Shown: positions 11,101-24,000, counted from the stretch's first letter. The stretch: DNA of 64,000 nt from Phoronis australis (GCA_002633005.1 NMRA01000483.1:51964-115963); one strand, 5' to 3'. Numbers and translations are program-made. Notes: generated from the letters alone by a model not told the origin.

Positions 11101-12702
11101 CCATGACCCTGGAATGGCGATCGAAAACCACAACCCCCATCTACTCAAAACGTCGACACTGTGAAGTTTTCAGTAAGGCCCTCAGTTGACGCAGCTTTTA
11201 ACTAAAATTAGGGGGAAGGGAAATCTATATACCCAGCGGTAACTCTCAGCTCTATGCTTCTGAGATCAGACGTAGTTAGTAATACCAGAAATGAGGATGC
11301 AACGACGGTTGTTCGCAAAGAACGGGACTCTGATGTCAGTGTGGTCCAGAACGTTCTTGCGTTACCTCCTGCCAAACTTTCAAATCAGATGTGCTTAACT
11401 GAGATATTACACCTACTCAGACATAAATATTTAGTCGGAGGGTGACTCGACGAAATTTTTATCTAGTTATATTTTTGCGTTTTACTAAAGTTGCTTACAT
11501 CATTGGAAATGGGAACAGCTCACTGCTCCAAAGGTTCACTACTATGAAAAGATCTATCTTTTCCCTCTCCAATGTAATTTTATACTTTTACGTGCAAAAA
11601 TGAACGATACTTAGGTTATTGGAGGCACTGGGTAGTGTACCTATACCGAAAACAACGCCCGGGTACTAAAACACACGGCCGGAGTGAAATTAAATGTAGT
11701 TAGTAGTCTACACTGCCCATGCTGGTCAGCGTGTCCCATTCAGTCTTCTAAATTTAAAACCGTTAGTCGCTGCAACCCTGACCCGAGCCCCATGCGATGT
11801 CCCTGCTTGAGAATGAATCATTTAAGATTCAAGAATCACAATTGGCAGTGACTGGAACTGAGCTCATTCGTAAACAATGTATTTACAGTAGGAGACACCT
11901 TTGTGCAGTGGTCGATTGGCTGTCAGTAAAGCCAAGATTCGAACGTGGTTCTTCTAAAAGAGAGTCCGGAGCTCAAACCACTTGCCCACATTGTCTCCTC
12001 TATAGTATAGTGAATTAAATGAAAATATCAAGAATTTGCAATTCACGTACAAACCGTACCTCATGCCTGTCTGCAAGGTTTTATAGCTAGAATTTTATCA
12101 ACTCGATAAATTTGCGTGAATTTTATCTCAATTAAAACTGGTTACATGTACACGTACATATACATAACGACCCTTTCTGTCTATGTCTGGCCCACGAGGT
12201 TGTGCTTTGATCTTGACTGTTTTCGTTTAAGGCTCTTACGACGCAACCATCAGTACAGGATCTTTTGGTGCCAAGCATTTGGAAGCGGCGTCTCTCGTGG
12301 AGTTTGTTCGTCTGACAAAGACAGGTGATTTTGCTGAAACCTTTAACGACACTTGCAGCATTGTGTTAAAAAACACTTGCCGGGCTGTAGTTGTACTCGG
12401 GATTCTACCATAAGCACATTTTTAATCTCAGTTTTGCTGAAACCTTTGAAATATAGATTCTTCTTCTTTACTAAGCAAATGCTGTGTAAAGATGTTTTGT
12501 TTTGTTTTGATTGACAGGAGGATTCATCATCATTGGAATTCTAGAGGATTTTCTCGCACAAGACCCCGACACGAGAACTTTTGAAACTGTTCTGCAAACT
12601 TTATGTGACCAGGGGAAATGTCAACTGATTCAGAAAAGAGTTTGTCCTGTGTTTGACTTCCAAAGAAGACCTGGATTTGTTTTTGTTATTCAGAAAAAAT
12701 AA
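8147..12702 (+). CDS. METTL27: METTL27-like SAM-dependent methyltransferase, copy 1
   Basis: Five exons: 8147-8245, 10538-10666, 10934-11072, 12232-12324 and 12518-12702, joining to 214 codons plus stop with GT-AG junctions and phases 0, 0, 1, 1. The ATG sits in CACCATGG. Exon 1 carries the VYDKWEEYEK helix typical of METTL27/WBSCR27-like proteins. Exon 2 holds SAM-binding motif I (ILDVACGTGLGALE). Exon 3 gives the acidic loop (NVDGLDGSQGM). Exon 4 has SYDATISTGSF (motif IV region), and exon 5 has GGFIIIGILEDF and the C-terminal strand VFVIQKK. It is a class I Rossmann methyltransferase of unknown substrate, probably cytosolic (no signal or membrane segment). A tandem paralogue starts 5.3 kb downstream on the same strand. 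Introns contain repeats. Every exon is intact; only expression is unproven. Confidence 0.9.
9425..9885 (-). repeat. Dispersed repeat family R1, copy 1 (in intron 1)
   Basis: Read on the minus strand it aligns in the same order with 28765-29250: TTTTTGGTTGTTTG, CTTGATGCTGC..GCTC, the CCCTTTT...GTGTCGG segment, AGTGACAGTT.ATTCCA, ATTGGGC and AATAAAAACACGAAA. It lies inside intron 1 of methyltransferase copy 1. A partial third relative is at 35265-35345. Confidence 0.65.
10440..10457. repeat. (GT)n microsatellite next to an N
   Basis: A short GT run ends at two Ns (10458-10459), so its true length is probably misassembled. Confidence 0.8.
11885..12000 (-). mobile_element. tRNA-derived SINE-like unit in intron 3
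   Basis: On the minus strand, an A-box-like GGGCAAGTGGTTTGAGC (about 11972-11988) precedes CTCCGGACTCTC and a B-box GTTCGAATCTT (11934-11944). The layout resembles a Ser/Leu-type tRNA head with a longer variable arm, followed by unrelated sequence. The cloverleaf is not complete, so I call a SINE head rather than a tRNA gene. It lies within the third intron of methyltransferase copy 1. Confidence 0.5.
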
Positions 12703-12961
12703 CCAGTGAACGGTGTCATAATATGAAAGACCGTTGTGGACATATACCTCAACAGACTTTTCGTACCCATTGATGTTATTTTGATGCTGAAGAGTATCAT
12801 TTAATGAATTTCGGGGTGCATTAATAGTTGCTATTTTAAATTAATTATTAATCAAATTTCCAAAACAAGCTCGGAATTTGTCAAGCGATCTCCTATTGAG
12901 CGAGGAACGTATCAATGATGAACTGGAAATACACTAGGTGTCGCAAGTGAAGAAAGGGGCC

Positions 12962-13211
12962 TAGGACCCGTTCCAAGAAACTGACTTTTAAGTCAACTTA
13001 AAAGTTCATTTTTGACTTAAGTCCAAGATTTATCTCAAATTTCAAACTTTGAAACTTCCACATCTGATAAGTCAAAATTTAGACAACGCTTAAGTCAACC
13101 TTCAGATCTCTTTTTTGAAATAGTTTTGAGACAAATTAAAGTTTTATCTTAAAATTGGCTGAAAGTTAAGATCTGTTTTAGCTAAGACAGTTTTCTTGGA
13201 ACGGGCCCCTA
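12962..13211. mobile_element. MITE with ~22-bp terminal inverted repeats
   Basis: The left end GGACCCGTTCCAAGAAACTG is mirrored at the right by CAGTTTTCTTGGAACGGGCC. The interior is rich in short self-complementary tracts around CTTAAGTC and AACTTTTAAG. TA lies immediately outside both ends, compatible with a TA target duplication. It has no coding capacity and sits 260 bp beyond the methyltransferase copy 1 stop. Confidence 0.7.
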
Positions 13212-13729
13212 TTCTCGCAAACAGCTCCCAATTACCATTAGTCTGGGGAACAATTCGAAAATGAGACCATTTGGTCGGATTTTTACCTTAGTAGGCTACG
13301 ATCTGCGTATTTCGACATTTCAAATTGTCTCTTCTTTCTCTGACTCATTTTCTGTACTTTTTCTGTCTTAACCAAATAATTATTCATTGGTTACACAATG
13401 ATTTCAATTGGAAGCAGTTTTTTTCGATAATCTATGAGATTCCAAAATAGAAGCACAGATGTAGGCGTACTGTAAACCAAAACAAAGTGTTCCGACATTG
13501 TTAGGAGTGGGCATGGTGATCGCAACCGACAAACAACCCACGTTTGTCAGTTGTCACTCTAGGTTATGACTGAAGTTGCGCCAGTCAAGGATGTAAACAC
13601 ATGCTTTTTATATACAGCTGATTTAAGTACACTTTGGCGGCAACTAACCTAGTACTAGAAATGGCGAATGGTGATAACTGGCCCGAAGGATTAGAACTGG
13701 TTGCGACGGGGCTGGTGAAATTCCCACAC

Positions 13730-13812
13730 CAGTGGGGGATTTAGAGTGGGGGCCCAAGGGGGCTATGCCCCCCCCCTAAAATTATCTCATTCCATTTGGC
13801 AGTTCGGGGNAT
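13730..13812 (+). mobile_element. Transposon terminus (hAT-like end)
   Basis: CAGTGGGGGATTTAG followed by GGGGGCCC...GGGGGCTATGCCCCCC and CCATTTGGCAGTTCGG matches a second copy at 33438-33515. CAGTGGCGGATTTAG-type ends are common in hAT-derived elements, which is family knowledge. I could not find the matching opposite end. A single N at 13810 interrupts it. Confidence 0.4.
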
Positions 13813-14230
13813 CCTGCCCCGCCCTTGCAGACAAACAGCCAAGCCCAGATGTGTCGGGAAAAGTGTTGTGTGAAAAACGCGCTAAAAAGCAAGCTACGCG
13901 AGTGAAAGACGAGTCTCGCGTGGATTTTCGGGACCTTACTAGAAGTAGCGTATGGAATCATGGGATTATAGACTATGATGGAATAGAGTTCGATGCTTCC
14001 TTCCACATAGCGAATGTTTCTCTCCTCATGTGTGACGACACCACAGGCCGGGCAATCCGGATTAAAGAAAACATCTTGATTCTGTGCCACATATATACGT
14101 TTACTGAAAAAACAACGAACAACGAGATATCAAAATCTACCAAACTGACACTGCATACCGGGTAACATTCCACACTAGCTAAACAGAAAAACCTACAAAG
14201 AGCAGCTACAGACTAAACGACACCAAATTC

Positions 14231-14472
14231 GGCCTCCCGTTCAGTAACGCTAGGACCTCGCTAAAAAGCAAGACTTCGCGAGATTACGTGAGATATTGCC
14301 GTGCATTTTAAGTGAGAACACGTGACTTTGACTAGGTTTTAGCTAGGTCCTATTTGAGCGATAAAATGACACGTGATTGATGAAAAGCGCCATCTGTTAG
14401 CCGTAAAGGTTTTGGATGAGCGGGTACCTTTTGCGTCCTAGCATAGGTCCTAGCGTCTACTGAACGCACGCC
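14231..14472. mobile_element. MITE family M1, copy 1
   Basis: Terminal inverted repeats: the left GGCCTCCCGTTCAGTAACGC with TAGGACC is mirrored by GGTCCTAGCGTCTACTGAACGC at the right end. The interior shares TAAAAAGCAAGACTTCG and ACGTGACTTTG...TAGCTA segments with an inverted, internally shorter copy at 45635-45787. Confidence 0.7.
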
Positions 14473-15949
14473 AGGTTTCTGAAGGAGAGGAGACACCTGG
14501 TGGCACACTGCAAGCTACATAAACAAAACAAACCGCGACTATGTGAATTAACATCACGTGTTTCAACAGTGTCGTGGGTTGTGGGGAGCGCACTCCAGTC
14601 TTCCAAATTTAAAGTCGCAAAATTTCTTGTACTGTAAAAGAAGAGAACTTTTGACTTCGAGCGCTTACCGCTAATAAGTTATGATCTCGACCACTAATGA
14701 AAAGAGGTTTCCTGGTTTGTGAAGTCCTTGCAGTTCGTTATACCTTGGGACCATGCTCTGGACAAAAAATACATGGCGTGACAAGACAAGTTGTTGAGCT
14801 TGATTTCAAGCAGGAACAAATTTTCAGTTCTTTCGAAGCTCCGAAATCTATAATTTAACTAATTTGGTACCAATTTGACTAATTTGGTGCCAATTTCGAA
14901 ACGGTAAGTGGTCTAAATCCTAAATATTTTGTTATGATGGAATGTGGGTTTAGCGGTTTCAAGTGACACAGCAAAACAAATTATTCCACAGAAACAACTT
15001 CCGATCGCCATAACCCTGATCCCTTCACTGCAAGTTTCACATCCCCATTATCAACAACTTTCTACTCAGTCGGACATAACAACTTTCGACCAGTCGCCCC
15101 TTTCTCTAGTGTGACCCCCACTGAACTACCGTCGCCATGGGCTGGGGCTAATAACTGATTTTTGCGGTTCTTCGAAAATTGTAGCTTAGTTGGCTTATAA
15201 TCGTTACCTTCTGGGACTGAATATTTGTGCTGCTCTGTACTTGGAGATCTTGACTAATCCACACCTCATTTTACACTTGGACAGAAGTGTTCTGACAATC
15301 TGAGGTTAAAACCTTTTGAATCTGTTTATGGAATTTGAGTAGTGAATGGCTGCTTTTCGTACAGGTCCGACTGTTGTATGTTCTTAGGGCATTGTGCATT
15401 TCCTAACCTGTGCTTTCCAAAACAGATATAGTTTGACAGAATAGGCTACTAACGCACGAAATACGCAGACTGCAAAGAAACGAGTAAAATGCGCGCAAAG
15501 TGAAGAACCGGTAAACACAATTATCGAGAGAATGAAAAGGAGACAGCCGACTATAGGATCACACGTAAACGCGGAACAAGAAAAAATGGAAGTAGAGAAC
15601 AAGGGGGNCGGGGATGGTAATTAAAAAAATATAGCGTTAGTTACTATTCAGTTGAAACAGTCCATAGCCGAAAGGGTTGACGTATAAACACAACTACTGA
15701 ACAAATGTGCGGAAGTGAACGTGAGAACTGCTGATCTGGTGAAAACGCGGCCTGTAGGAAGGTAAACATCATTAGGGGAGGGGACACAATCCAATTCGAC
15801 TTCGCCAAGCCCAAAAATGTAGTACAACGCCTGGAGTTCCATTAGATCAGAGTTTTCGCCACGTGCCTTCTGTATGAAATCAATGAAAATTTCATATATT
15901 GCTCAATACTACTTGAACTAAAAAAAGATCATGAATGTGCACGACCAAT
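14473..15949. other. No gene recognised
   Basis: Unique-looking AT-rich sequence with short open frames and one N at 15608. I see no splice-consistent coding segment, tRNA or clear repeat. Confidence 0.4.
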
Positions 15950-16265
15950 TAATCTTGCACGTCAATGAGCAATGCGTTTAATTTGATAAAAAGATTTTAT
16001 CCTTTTTGATCGCATGTTTGTGAATTTAACCACCAAGTCAATAAACGATGCATTTATTGTCGTTTGAATTGCGAGTGCATTTTTGAGACACCCTGTAGCA
16101 CTGTCTTTATGTCAATTTTTAGAGTTATTCAGATAGGCAAAATCGACTATACTTTGCTATTTGAGGATCGGATGATTTTTCCAACTTCAGCCTGCAACTG
16201 GGTACATTGAAGCAACGTCACTCCTTACAAGATTAACTTCTAATTGTCAAACACTAAGAGCAACG
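15950..16265 (+). repeat. Repeat family R2, copy A (3' flank of copy 1 gene)
   Basis: It shares with 27600-28345 the ordered blocks CAATGCGTTTA, CCTTTTTGATC, GCATTTATTGTC..TTGAATTG, GGACAC..TGTAG, a GATAG.CAAA tract, TATTTG.GAT and CTTCTAATTG. It lies 3.2 kb beyond the stop of methyltransferase copy 1. The related pair lies 1.5 kb beyond copy 2, so the duplicated unit may have included this flank. Confidence 0.6.
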
Positions 16266-16319
16266 CGGAGCGTTGAAACGCGCCCACGATAGCACCCCCA
16301 CCCCCCCCACACACACACA

Positions 16320-16965
16320 GGGTATCTTCTATGGGTTTTTAGTATCGTAAAAATGAACATTAGATGGCGCAAAATGCGTCAAACCCATCCGAATTGAGAA
16401 GGTGGCGTCGTCTCTGTAAAACACAATTATTTTCCTAATTTCATGAAAATAAACCACGAAACTCTTAAGATTTAGAGGCAAGCGTAAGAAAACAATTGAC
16501 ACAAGGGGACTCTGCTATAGTCCGATTGATCTGACACTCATTGTCATCTGTTGCCATCTCCATAGAAGGCCATCTGCCAAATTTCGATCGCAAAGATCTT
16601 TCAAAGAGTAAAGGACTGAGATACAGCCGTAGAGTCAAAAAAAAACTGTACCTAAGGGGCGCCAGAATTCAAAAACAAATCCGAAAATCAACACCAGCCA
16701 GGGTCTTCGCATCAGGAAAACAACCGTCAATGAATTTTCATGATCGTCCTCAGTTTGAGTGGTTTGGGAGATAGAGAGGCAGGCCGTCAATTTTTTTTTA
16801 ATGGACATCAGGTGGTGCAGAAAACATCTGTCTGAAAATGGGAAGGCGTTGTTTTTTCTTAATAGAACCTATTTGCCGAATTTCATGGAAATGCATTCAT
16901 GAACTCCGCTGAAGATACATCGGAGGTACCGTAAAAAGTCATTTTGCTATTAGGGGGCACAGTGC
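16320..16965 (+). repeat. Degenerate array of 130-160 bp units (family R3)
   Basis: Three or four units, each with an AATTTCATGAAAAT-like start, an AACTC..GAAGATA core and a GTAAAAA tract. They end in a conserved box (TTAGATGGCGC at about 16360, TTAGGGGGCAC at about 16951). The same family occurs inverted at 23885-24470 and direct at 60090-60450. The units are too diverged for exact boundaries. Confidence 0.5.
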
Positions 16966-18023
16966 CCAGTGGCATTTGGGTTAGTTCGCCATTTGTTACC
17001 GTTTGTCGTCGGCTCCATAGGAACTCATCTTTCAAAATCTGCGCGTTACAAATTTTCCCGACTTTTTCCGATTTTCAGTTCGAAATACGTGTATATACCG
17101 TAATCGTTCGGGTTAACGCCTTGGGCGGTTAAATTGGCGAACCCAAACGGGATTGTCAAGTCCGGCAACTTCCCAGTAAACATGAGAGTATTGGCCCAGT
17201 ACTGGATTTCTGTTGCTTGATAACGCTTGTACCGTATACCGGTTTACGTTTCTGGGCCACGAATGGCCCAGTACCGTCCCCACGACACTAACCCAGTGAA
17301 CTTTCCCTTAGCGGCTCGCCGGTATTGGACCGGTAAACACAGACTTGAACACAAGAGGGCAGTTAGAGGCTTGCCCACAGNAATGAAGTTCGCGCCCGCT
17401 GTCCCGCTGCCAGAAAGTGACGATCCAATAGGTGATCGCAGTTTAATGATCAAGTTTTTGCGGGTTTTAGTTGAGAAACGAAATGTGTCGATTTCACCGT
17501 CAAAAACCGACACATTTTAAAATGCGCGTTTTCACTTTACGACCCTATATCGTGTCATATATCCTTCAACCACTAACTGGGAGCTCTCATCATGATGATT
17601 GCGTAAGGTTTAGTCCCTTAAACTTCCAGGTATAACTCTAAATTCAACTATAGTACTCCGGAAGCAAGTGATCGTTCTCGTAGTTCTCCCCACAACGGCT
17701 ACAACTTCCCTTGCTTAAACGTTCATTCGTTTTAATTCACAAGTCCTCAGTGTCCGGGCTCGATAACGAGACCCCCGCCGCGTCCCGATTGCAGTAGCCA
17801 ATAGCATTACCTGGCGCAAGGAACCTCTCACTAATAGAAGACCAGATAAGATTTCGCTAGATATTGACGTGGGTTGGCCTACTACAAAGCATGTGATCAC
17901 TTGTTAGGTGGTTTCGCGAGGCGTGTATGGAGCAAAATCCTGAATTTCAAGTTGGAATAGTGCAGTCGTGAACAGCTCCCTGCTGCGTTGTTCCAGAAAA
18001 AGGCCTATCTGTCTATCCCAACA
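16966..18023. other. No gene recognised upstream of methyltransferase copy 2
   Basis: Contains one N (17381) and a GC-richer stretch at 17160-17420 with repeated TGGCCCAGTAC words. The segment before 18024 should include the copy 2 promoter, but nothing can be called. Confidence 0.35.
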
Positions 18024-21000
18024 ATGGATCGCTTTCTTCTGATGAAAGAATACGATAAGCAGGAAGAGAAATCGTCGAAAGACATCTGCGAAGTTTACGA
18101 CGGCTGGGACGATTACGAAAAGGTACAACTTCGTCATAGGCCTACCGAATTATATACCTGGGCTGAAAACAGTCAGCTGCTTGCTCACCGTGTGCGCGTG
18201 TGCAAGTGTGAGCAAAGACCTGTGTCAAATGACCGCCTTGGTCAGCTTGGTGCAAACTCATCAGAGACCCACTTCAAGTTGTAGTAAAACTAATAAGTAA
18301 CAGCCGAGATTATCCGACCCGATCGAATCAGCGACCCCCATAACCGGCGAGCGTGCTAACTATATCAGCTAATACTATAGCGAGTTGCTAAACAGAGGCT
18401 CATGTGATTCGTTCACTGGAGGCACTCCGGATCTACAAGTGACAAAGTGATAGATTTTGACTAGGCAATGACCATCGCCTCTGTTCGGGCCAACAGAGGC
18501 GATGGTCATTGCCTAGATTTTGACTTGCATGTAATGCTTATTGCTTTTAGTTTTTCTTGGTGAAACGAAATTTCTACAAACCTGCTGCTTTATAGTGAAA
18601 AATCAGTACCAGGCTTCCTAACCAGGCGACCAAAAAGCAATGTTGCCCGTAGGCGAGTGATTAAGAGAGCACTTAATATATACACTCACTGCAGATTCAT
18701 CACATTAAGTTCCCGTCCAATGATTGGGGATAACGCCGCCTGGAACTCAACATTCAAATTTTTATTCCAGTTCACCAAGTGTAGCTCCTTGGAGCGCTTT
18801 CATTTTAGTTTTGTTTCATTGTTTTCACACTGTACAGATCGCAATTTTTATCAGATCCAAATGAAACTTACACACACCTGCTTAGATGACTAGTTATTCA
18901 TAGCTGCACCTACGTTATTTGTGCTAGAGATGGCATTTTTTGTCTGATAGACAGGAGTCAATAGCCCGAAGACTTTTGTTCTTGGGCGAAATCAGATGCC
19001 AGATGGCGCTGTGATGGCCATTTTTCAAATTATGCTTACGGAGCTCTAGCTCTGCGGCGATTCTTTGACCAAACCTTTTCAAATTAGGTTGATCTCATGG
19101 GCTATCTCAATATATTACCTTTAATTTTTTTCATTTTCACCAAGTTTTGCTCCGTAGAAATTAAGCTTTCATTTTTACATCCATGGAATGGTGATGGAGT
19201 TATTTAAGGTCTGACTCTTTCTGCATACTTAACTGATATTGTTATTTTCTGAATCCTCACGTCATGGATGATTCCGAAAATTTATTACTTGTACCGAGTG
19301 ATCTCTTCTTATTCTATAGAGTTGGATTGTAAATAGTAACATTTTTTAAAATTTAGACTCTCAAAGGAGCCTCGAAAAATTTTCAGCAAGTTTGTTGGCA
19401 TATTAAAGTAATGGTCCACTGTTTCATTTAGAAAATGGTACTTTCTATGCAGCTGAATAACATAATATGACAACTGCAACATGAAATGTATATTTTGAAT
19501 GAGAGAAAAATGCAAATTCACAAAATCACTATCAGCTGCTTGCATTAAGTACATAAGTTGACACCATATAACAAAATTAGAAGGATATTTTGATGTCCGA
19601 ATCAATGTCAATACAGCATTGTCGATGATTGACAAAAAGTCATTAACTTTTTACATTTTTAATGGAAACTGCAAAATGGGAATTTTACTTTACAAATGTG
19701 CGCAAATCTAAGCTCGCCATATTTCAAAGAATTTCGTAATCTATTTGAACATCCTTTAATTGCTATATCTAAATTATTGGTTTTTCCTAAGTACTATGAT
19801 GCATATTTTTCTAATGCATAGACTGTACAGCATCCTATAAAAATGAAAACACGTTCTAAATTAAAACAAAATTGAAGGGAACCCTAAAATTTTATTAGGA
19901 ATCCATTTAACACTGCTCCAGGAACACCTTAATGGAAACTTTTTTGTGGTTGGAATCTCACACATAGGTCAATTAAAAATGATTTGAGGCATTGTCATTC
20001 AATTTCACACTTGTGTTAGCCCATTCGATCTCAGCTACCATGTAATAATGTTGGCCATGGGTCTTTGGAGACCAGTTCTGCGACCACTGTTTTGGGGGAT
20101 GGTATTTTTGATTCATGAAATGAAACAAAAAGCTTCAACTTGAACATTTTCATGAAATAGATTTTTCAATGTGGTCACTTCAATTTGCAAATTGGAATAA
20201 AACATTAAAACAATGAAATGAGGTGTGATTGTGCAAATAATACTTCCATAGTAATAAATAGGCACAGCTTTGTTAATTTTTAACATTAAATACAAATTTC
20301 TGAATTTCTGAGTGCCATATGGTGGTGAAATTTGGAAAATTTTGCCTGTTAATTTGATAGTACATTTACAATGGAAAGCATTTGGATTTCAAAAAGATTC
20401 ATTAAACTTACTCAAGACTCAGATATTTCATACATTCTTCATTAGGACCATTCTTAATAGCAACTTGCATTTCACCAATTCCACGTTTTGTACTTGTGTA
20501 AACTGTGAGCATTTTCAATTTAACAAAATTAGGTAAATGCTGAGATTTCAAGAGAAATATCTGTTGCTTTTTTATCAAAATTAAACAGGAACTAACACCT
20601 GTCATTACGATCATTCAAGAAGAAGACCTTCAAGTTTTAGAATGTTTGCATTCATTGTAATTTTGTTTTGACTTTCTTTTAAAGGAAATTGTGTTTTTCT
20701 AAAAAAGAAATTGATTGCAATGCCAACACTAACCGAAAAAAGGAGCTGGTCTCTAGATCTGCGTCATCTTTATTCTACCATCCAGCTGCTTTTCAGAGGA
20801 TACTCCCCCAGCCTGTTGGTCCCGTCTCCATGTCCCCTTGGCTAGGTGTCTCCTTAAACCGATATCTGCCCGCCTAGCCTGGTGAAGGGGGGAGGGGGAT
20901 AAAATGAGTGACAGATTGGGGCACATGTTAATGAACTGAGTGGAATGCAGCATTGTATTGGTTAGGCATGTTATTCAATATAGGCCGTGACATTTCAACC

Positions 21001-24000
21001 AAGGATCAGCAGTTGCAATGTATGTTATTTTTCTTCTGTTGTAGTTGACTGATTTTGTCATTCAAACAATGAAAAAGTTTTATTTTTAAGGACGGATTTA
21101 ATTTTTGTATTATCGCAGTGTCTAAAATGGGCAGAAACAGGCAGTGGCTATCATCTTCGTTCTATAGTACACTGAAATGGCGTCCAACTGATATTTCATC
21201 CCAATTTTGCATCATCATGCATGTGTGTTGTGCAGCGATCGTTCTCTCTCTCTCTCTGTCTCTTTCGCTCTCCCTCGTTTTCGCCCTCCCTCTCTNNNNN
21301 NNNNNNNNNNNNNNNNNNNNNNNNNNNNNNNNNNNNNNNNNNNNNNNNNNNNNNNNNNNNNNNNNNNNNNNNNNNNNNNNNNNNNNNNNNNNNNNNNNNN
21401 NNNNNNNNNNNNNNNNNNNNNNNNNNNNNNNNNNNNNNNNNNNNNNNNNNNNNNNNNNNNNNNNNNNNNNNNNNNNNNNNNNNNNNNGCTGCAATATTAG
21501 ACATTGCCTGTGGGACTGGTCTTGTTGGTTTGGAGGTAAGACAGCACACTGAAGACATGCCGTTTTTAACATGTTTTTTAAGAATATCTCAAACAGACAA
21601 ATTTAGAAGCATGGCATGTATTTAGTTTTCAAGCACGTATTGATTATTACTTTAACTGATATCAGTCAAGCTTTGTGTGGGAAGTGTTTCATGATCAGAA
21701 CTATATGCAGTATTAGAAACAGTTCTCAAACAGATGTGTTTACTTAGTGTGTGTTGAACTAAAGCAAACGGCTCCTAATTTTACTCTCAGTACTTAGCAA
21801 AATTTCAATTACATTCCCACTTTAAAATTTGTTAAAGATTCCTCAACAAAATTCACTTTTAACTAATCTTTCACATTACGCGCCCCCCCATTCAAATTTC
21901 AGTGCATTCTTTGAGGCTATTAACAGATCACTGAAATTAGCACTCTATTGTGTGGTGATAATGGTGTACACTACGTAACCTTATTGCATTAGACCCATTT
22001 TTTTCTTGCTGAAAAACACGAAGCTTATTTTATCAAAATTTTGTAAATTAGGTCTCAGTTCTTTAACACTGACCAGGTAAGATCATGCTTAGTCATGCCC
22101 TCCAACTCTTAATAATAGATTTTCCTTGGGCACATGAGGGATTGAAATCAAAAGGCCCTTTCATTCTAACTTAATTCCAATATGAGAGGAAAGTTGTTAG
22201 TTGGACCTTTCATACCGGCTTCGGTAGTTAATGGATGTCGAAATAAATGGCGAGTGATGTTGTCGACATTGAAGTTATTGCGATAGCAGTGGCCTCTCTG
22301 TTCGTGTTCTTGATGAGACCAAAGTTGTTCATACCGAGCAGAAGTGTTGATGCCAGCAGTTGAATCAACCTATTTACTGCAAAGTTAGCTAGGACTGAAG
22401 TTAACCGTTCATACAGACTATAACTTCCCGCAATGTTGACGGTCAACATTTAAGCATGAGAGTGAGAGAAAAACTTTTATTTTTTAAATCGTGTAAAAAC
22501 ATACATTGTCATGTGACTGGGTGGCCATTAAAGGCACGCGCTGCTAATAGCCTTTTAAGATTTTTGATTTTGTGCCGTACCACCTTCCTTAATCCATTGG
22601 GTAAAAATGCACCGATTTCTTTAGAAATGTGTGTGAAACGTGTTACTGAGGAATTTTACTAAGGACACACTGCAGATTTCCTCTGTATTTCAGCTTGCAA
22701 ATCGTGGCTTCCACAATGTTGATGGTTTAGATGGAAGCCACAACATGATAAATCGATCAAAAGAGCGAGGTTTATACAGGAAAACTTTCGTCTCCTTGTT
22801 TAGTGACCAACCAACTGAAGGGCTGATGGCCGGTGAGTGTTTTTAGGCAATTGCCATGGGTGACATCAGAGATTTCTGTAAAGTATCTGTATATGTAGAA
22901 TTGTGAATAGTCCTGTTCCATGAACAGGACTATTCACAAGTTTGTTATTCTATATATACAGCTCCTAATTTTCGAGTAACTGTAGAATTTTCAGATCAGT
23001 CTTTGACCCGTGTGTTGTTATTTAGACCACTCTCGAGGTACTGAGAAGACATACCAGAAGTTGATAAGGAGATCAAATAAATAAGACCATATTATTTATA
23101 TAGGGCCTGCTTAACAAAAGCTGTTGTATGCCTGGTCCTAGCTAACACAGTCATAGGCATGTCGTTGTGAATGCAACGCTGCATTTCTTGATAAATGTAA
23201 CTGCGAAATGTTGCAACTGATGTGATAGTTTGGTTACCGTAAAAATTCTCCAAGTTTGGCCAGTCTCTATAATTTAGGACACAGAAACTCCCAAAATTTG
23301 TATTTTCTTATTATGGAATTTCGAACAAGTGCAATTTTGGCGTTTGCCATATTTTTCGAATTTCAGACAATGTGTTTTCAATCTACAGAGTGGTAATTTC
23401 GCCGTCTTTCTACTGATTCTTGAATTTGAAGTGGCCAATACTCACCATTTCCAGTGTCTGTCATTCAGCGTCTACTGCTGTGTCTCATAAACCCCTTGCT
23501 GGATCTTATTGAAATGTGTTAGATGTGTCCCTACCGAGGTTAAGTTCCGTAGATAATCCCACCCGATGAAATCCTCATTGGCGTTTATTCGAAAAATTAT
23601 ACCAAGTAAATACCCATGGGTGTTTATTTGGTGCTACAACTTCTGGTGTCAAACATCCAGATAGTGGGGCGTTGATTCAGAAATTTCCTCTTGAAAGCCC
23701 TCTCCCAGTCAACTTTTTGTCCCAAATTCAGTGTTATGGAACATTTATCATTTATATAAACGAGCAAGGTGTTGGAGAAGTATGCATTTATTAACATAAA
23801 ATTCAAAATCGCAGTTTTAAGAAAAAATGTCTAAGTCAGAAAAACTATGACTTTCGTTTTCATGCCCCCCTTTTCTGAATTTTTTTCGGTTTACCTCTGT
23901 ATCTTCGGAAGACCTCAACGTATTTCCCTAAAATTTGGAATATAGGCATCTATTATTGAGATGAAACTATCCTCTCGTTTTTGGATGGATTCGACGTAGT

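Noticed and set aside
13746-14165. 139-codon + frame and 102-codon - frame
   Set aside because: Both run from a transposon-like end across an N into sequence without motifs; no splice or homology support.
21118-21625. Long open frames on both strands at 21.1-21.6 kb
   Set aside because: They exist only because they read through the 192-N gap.
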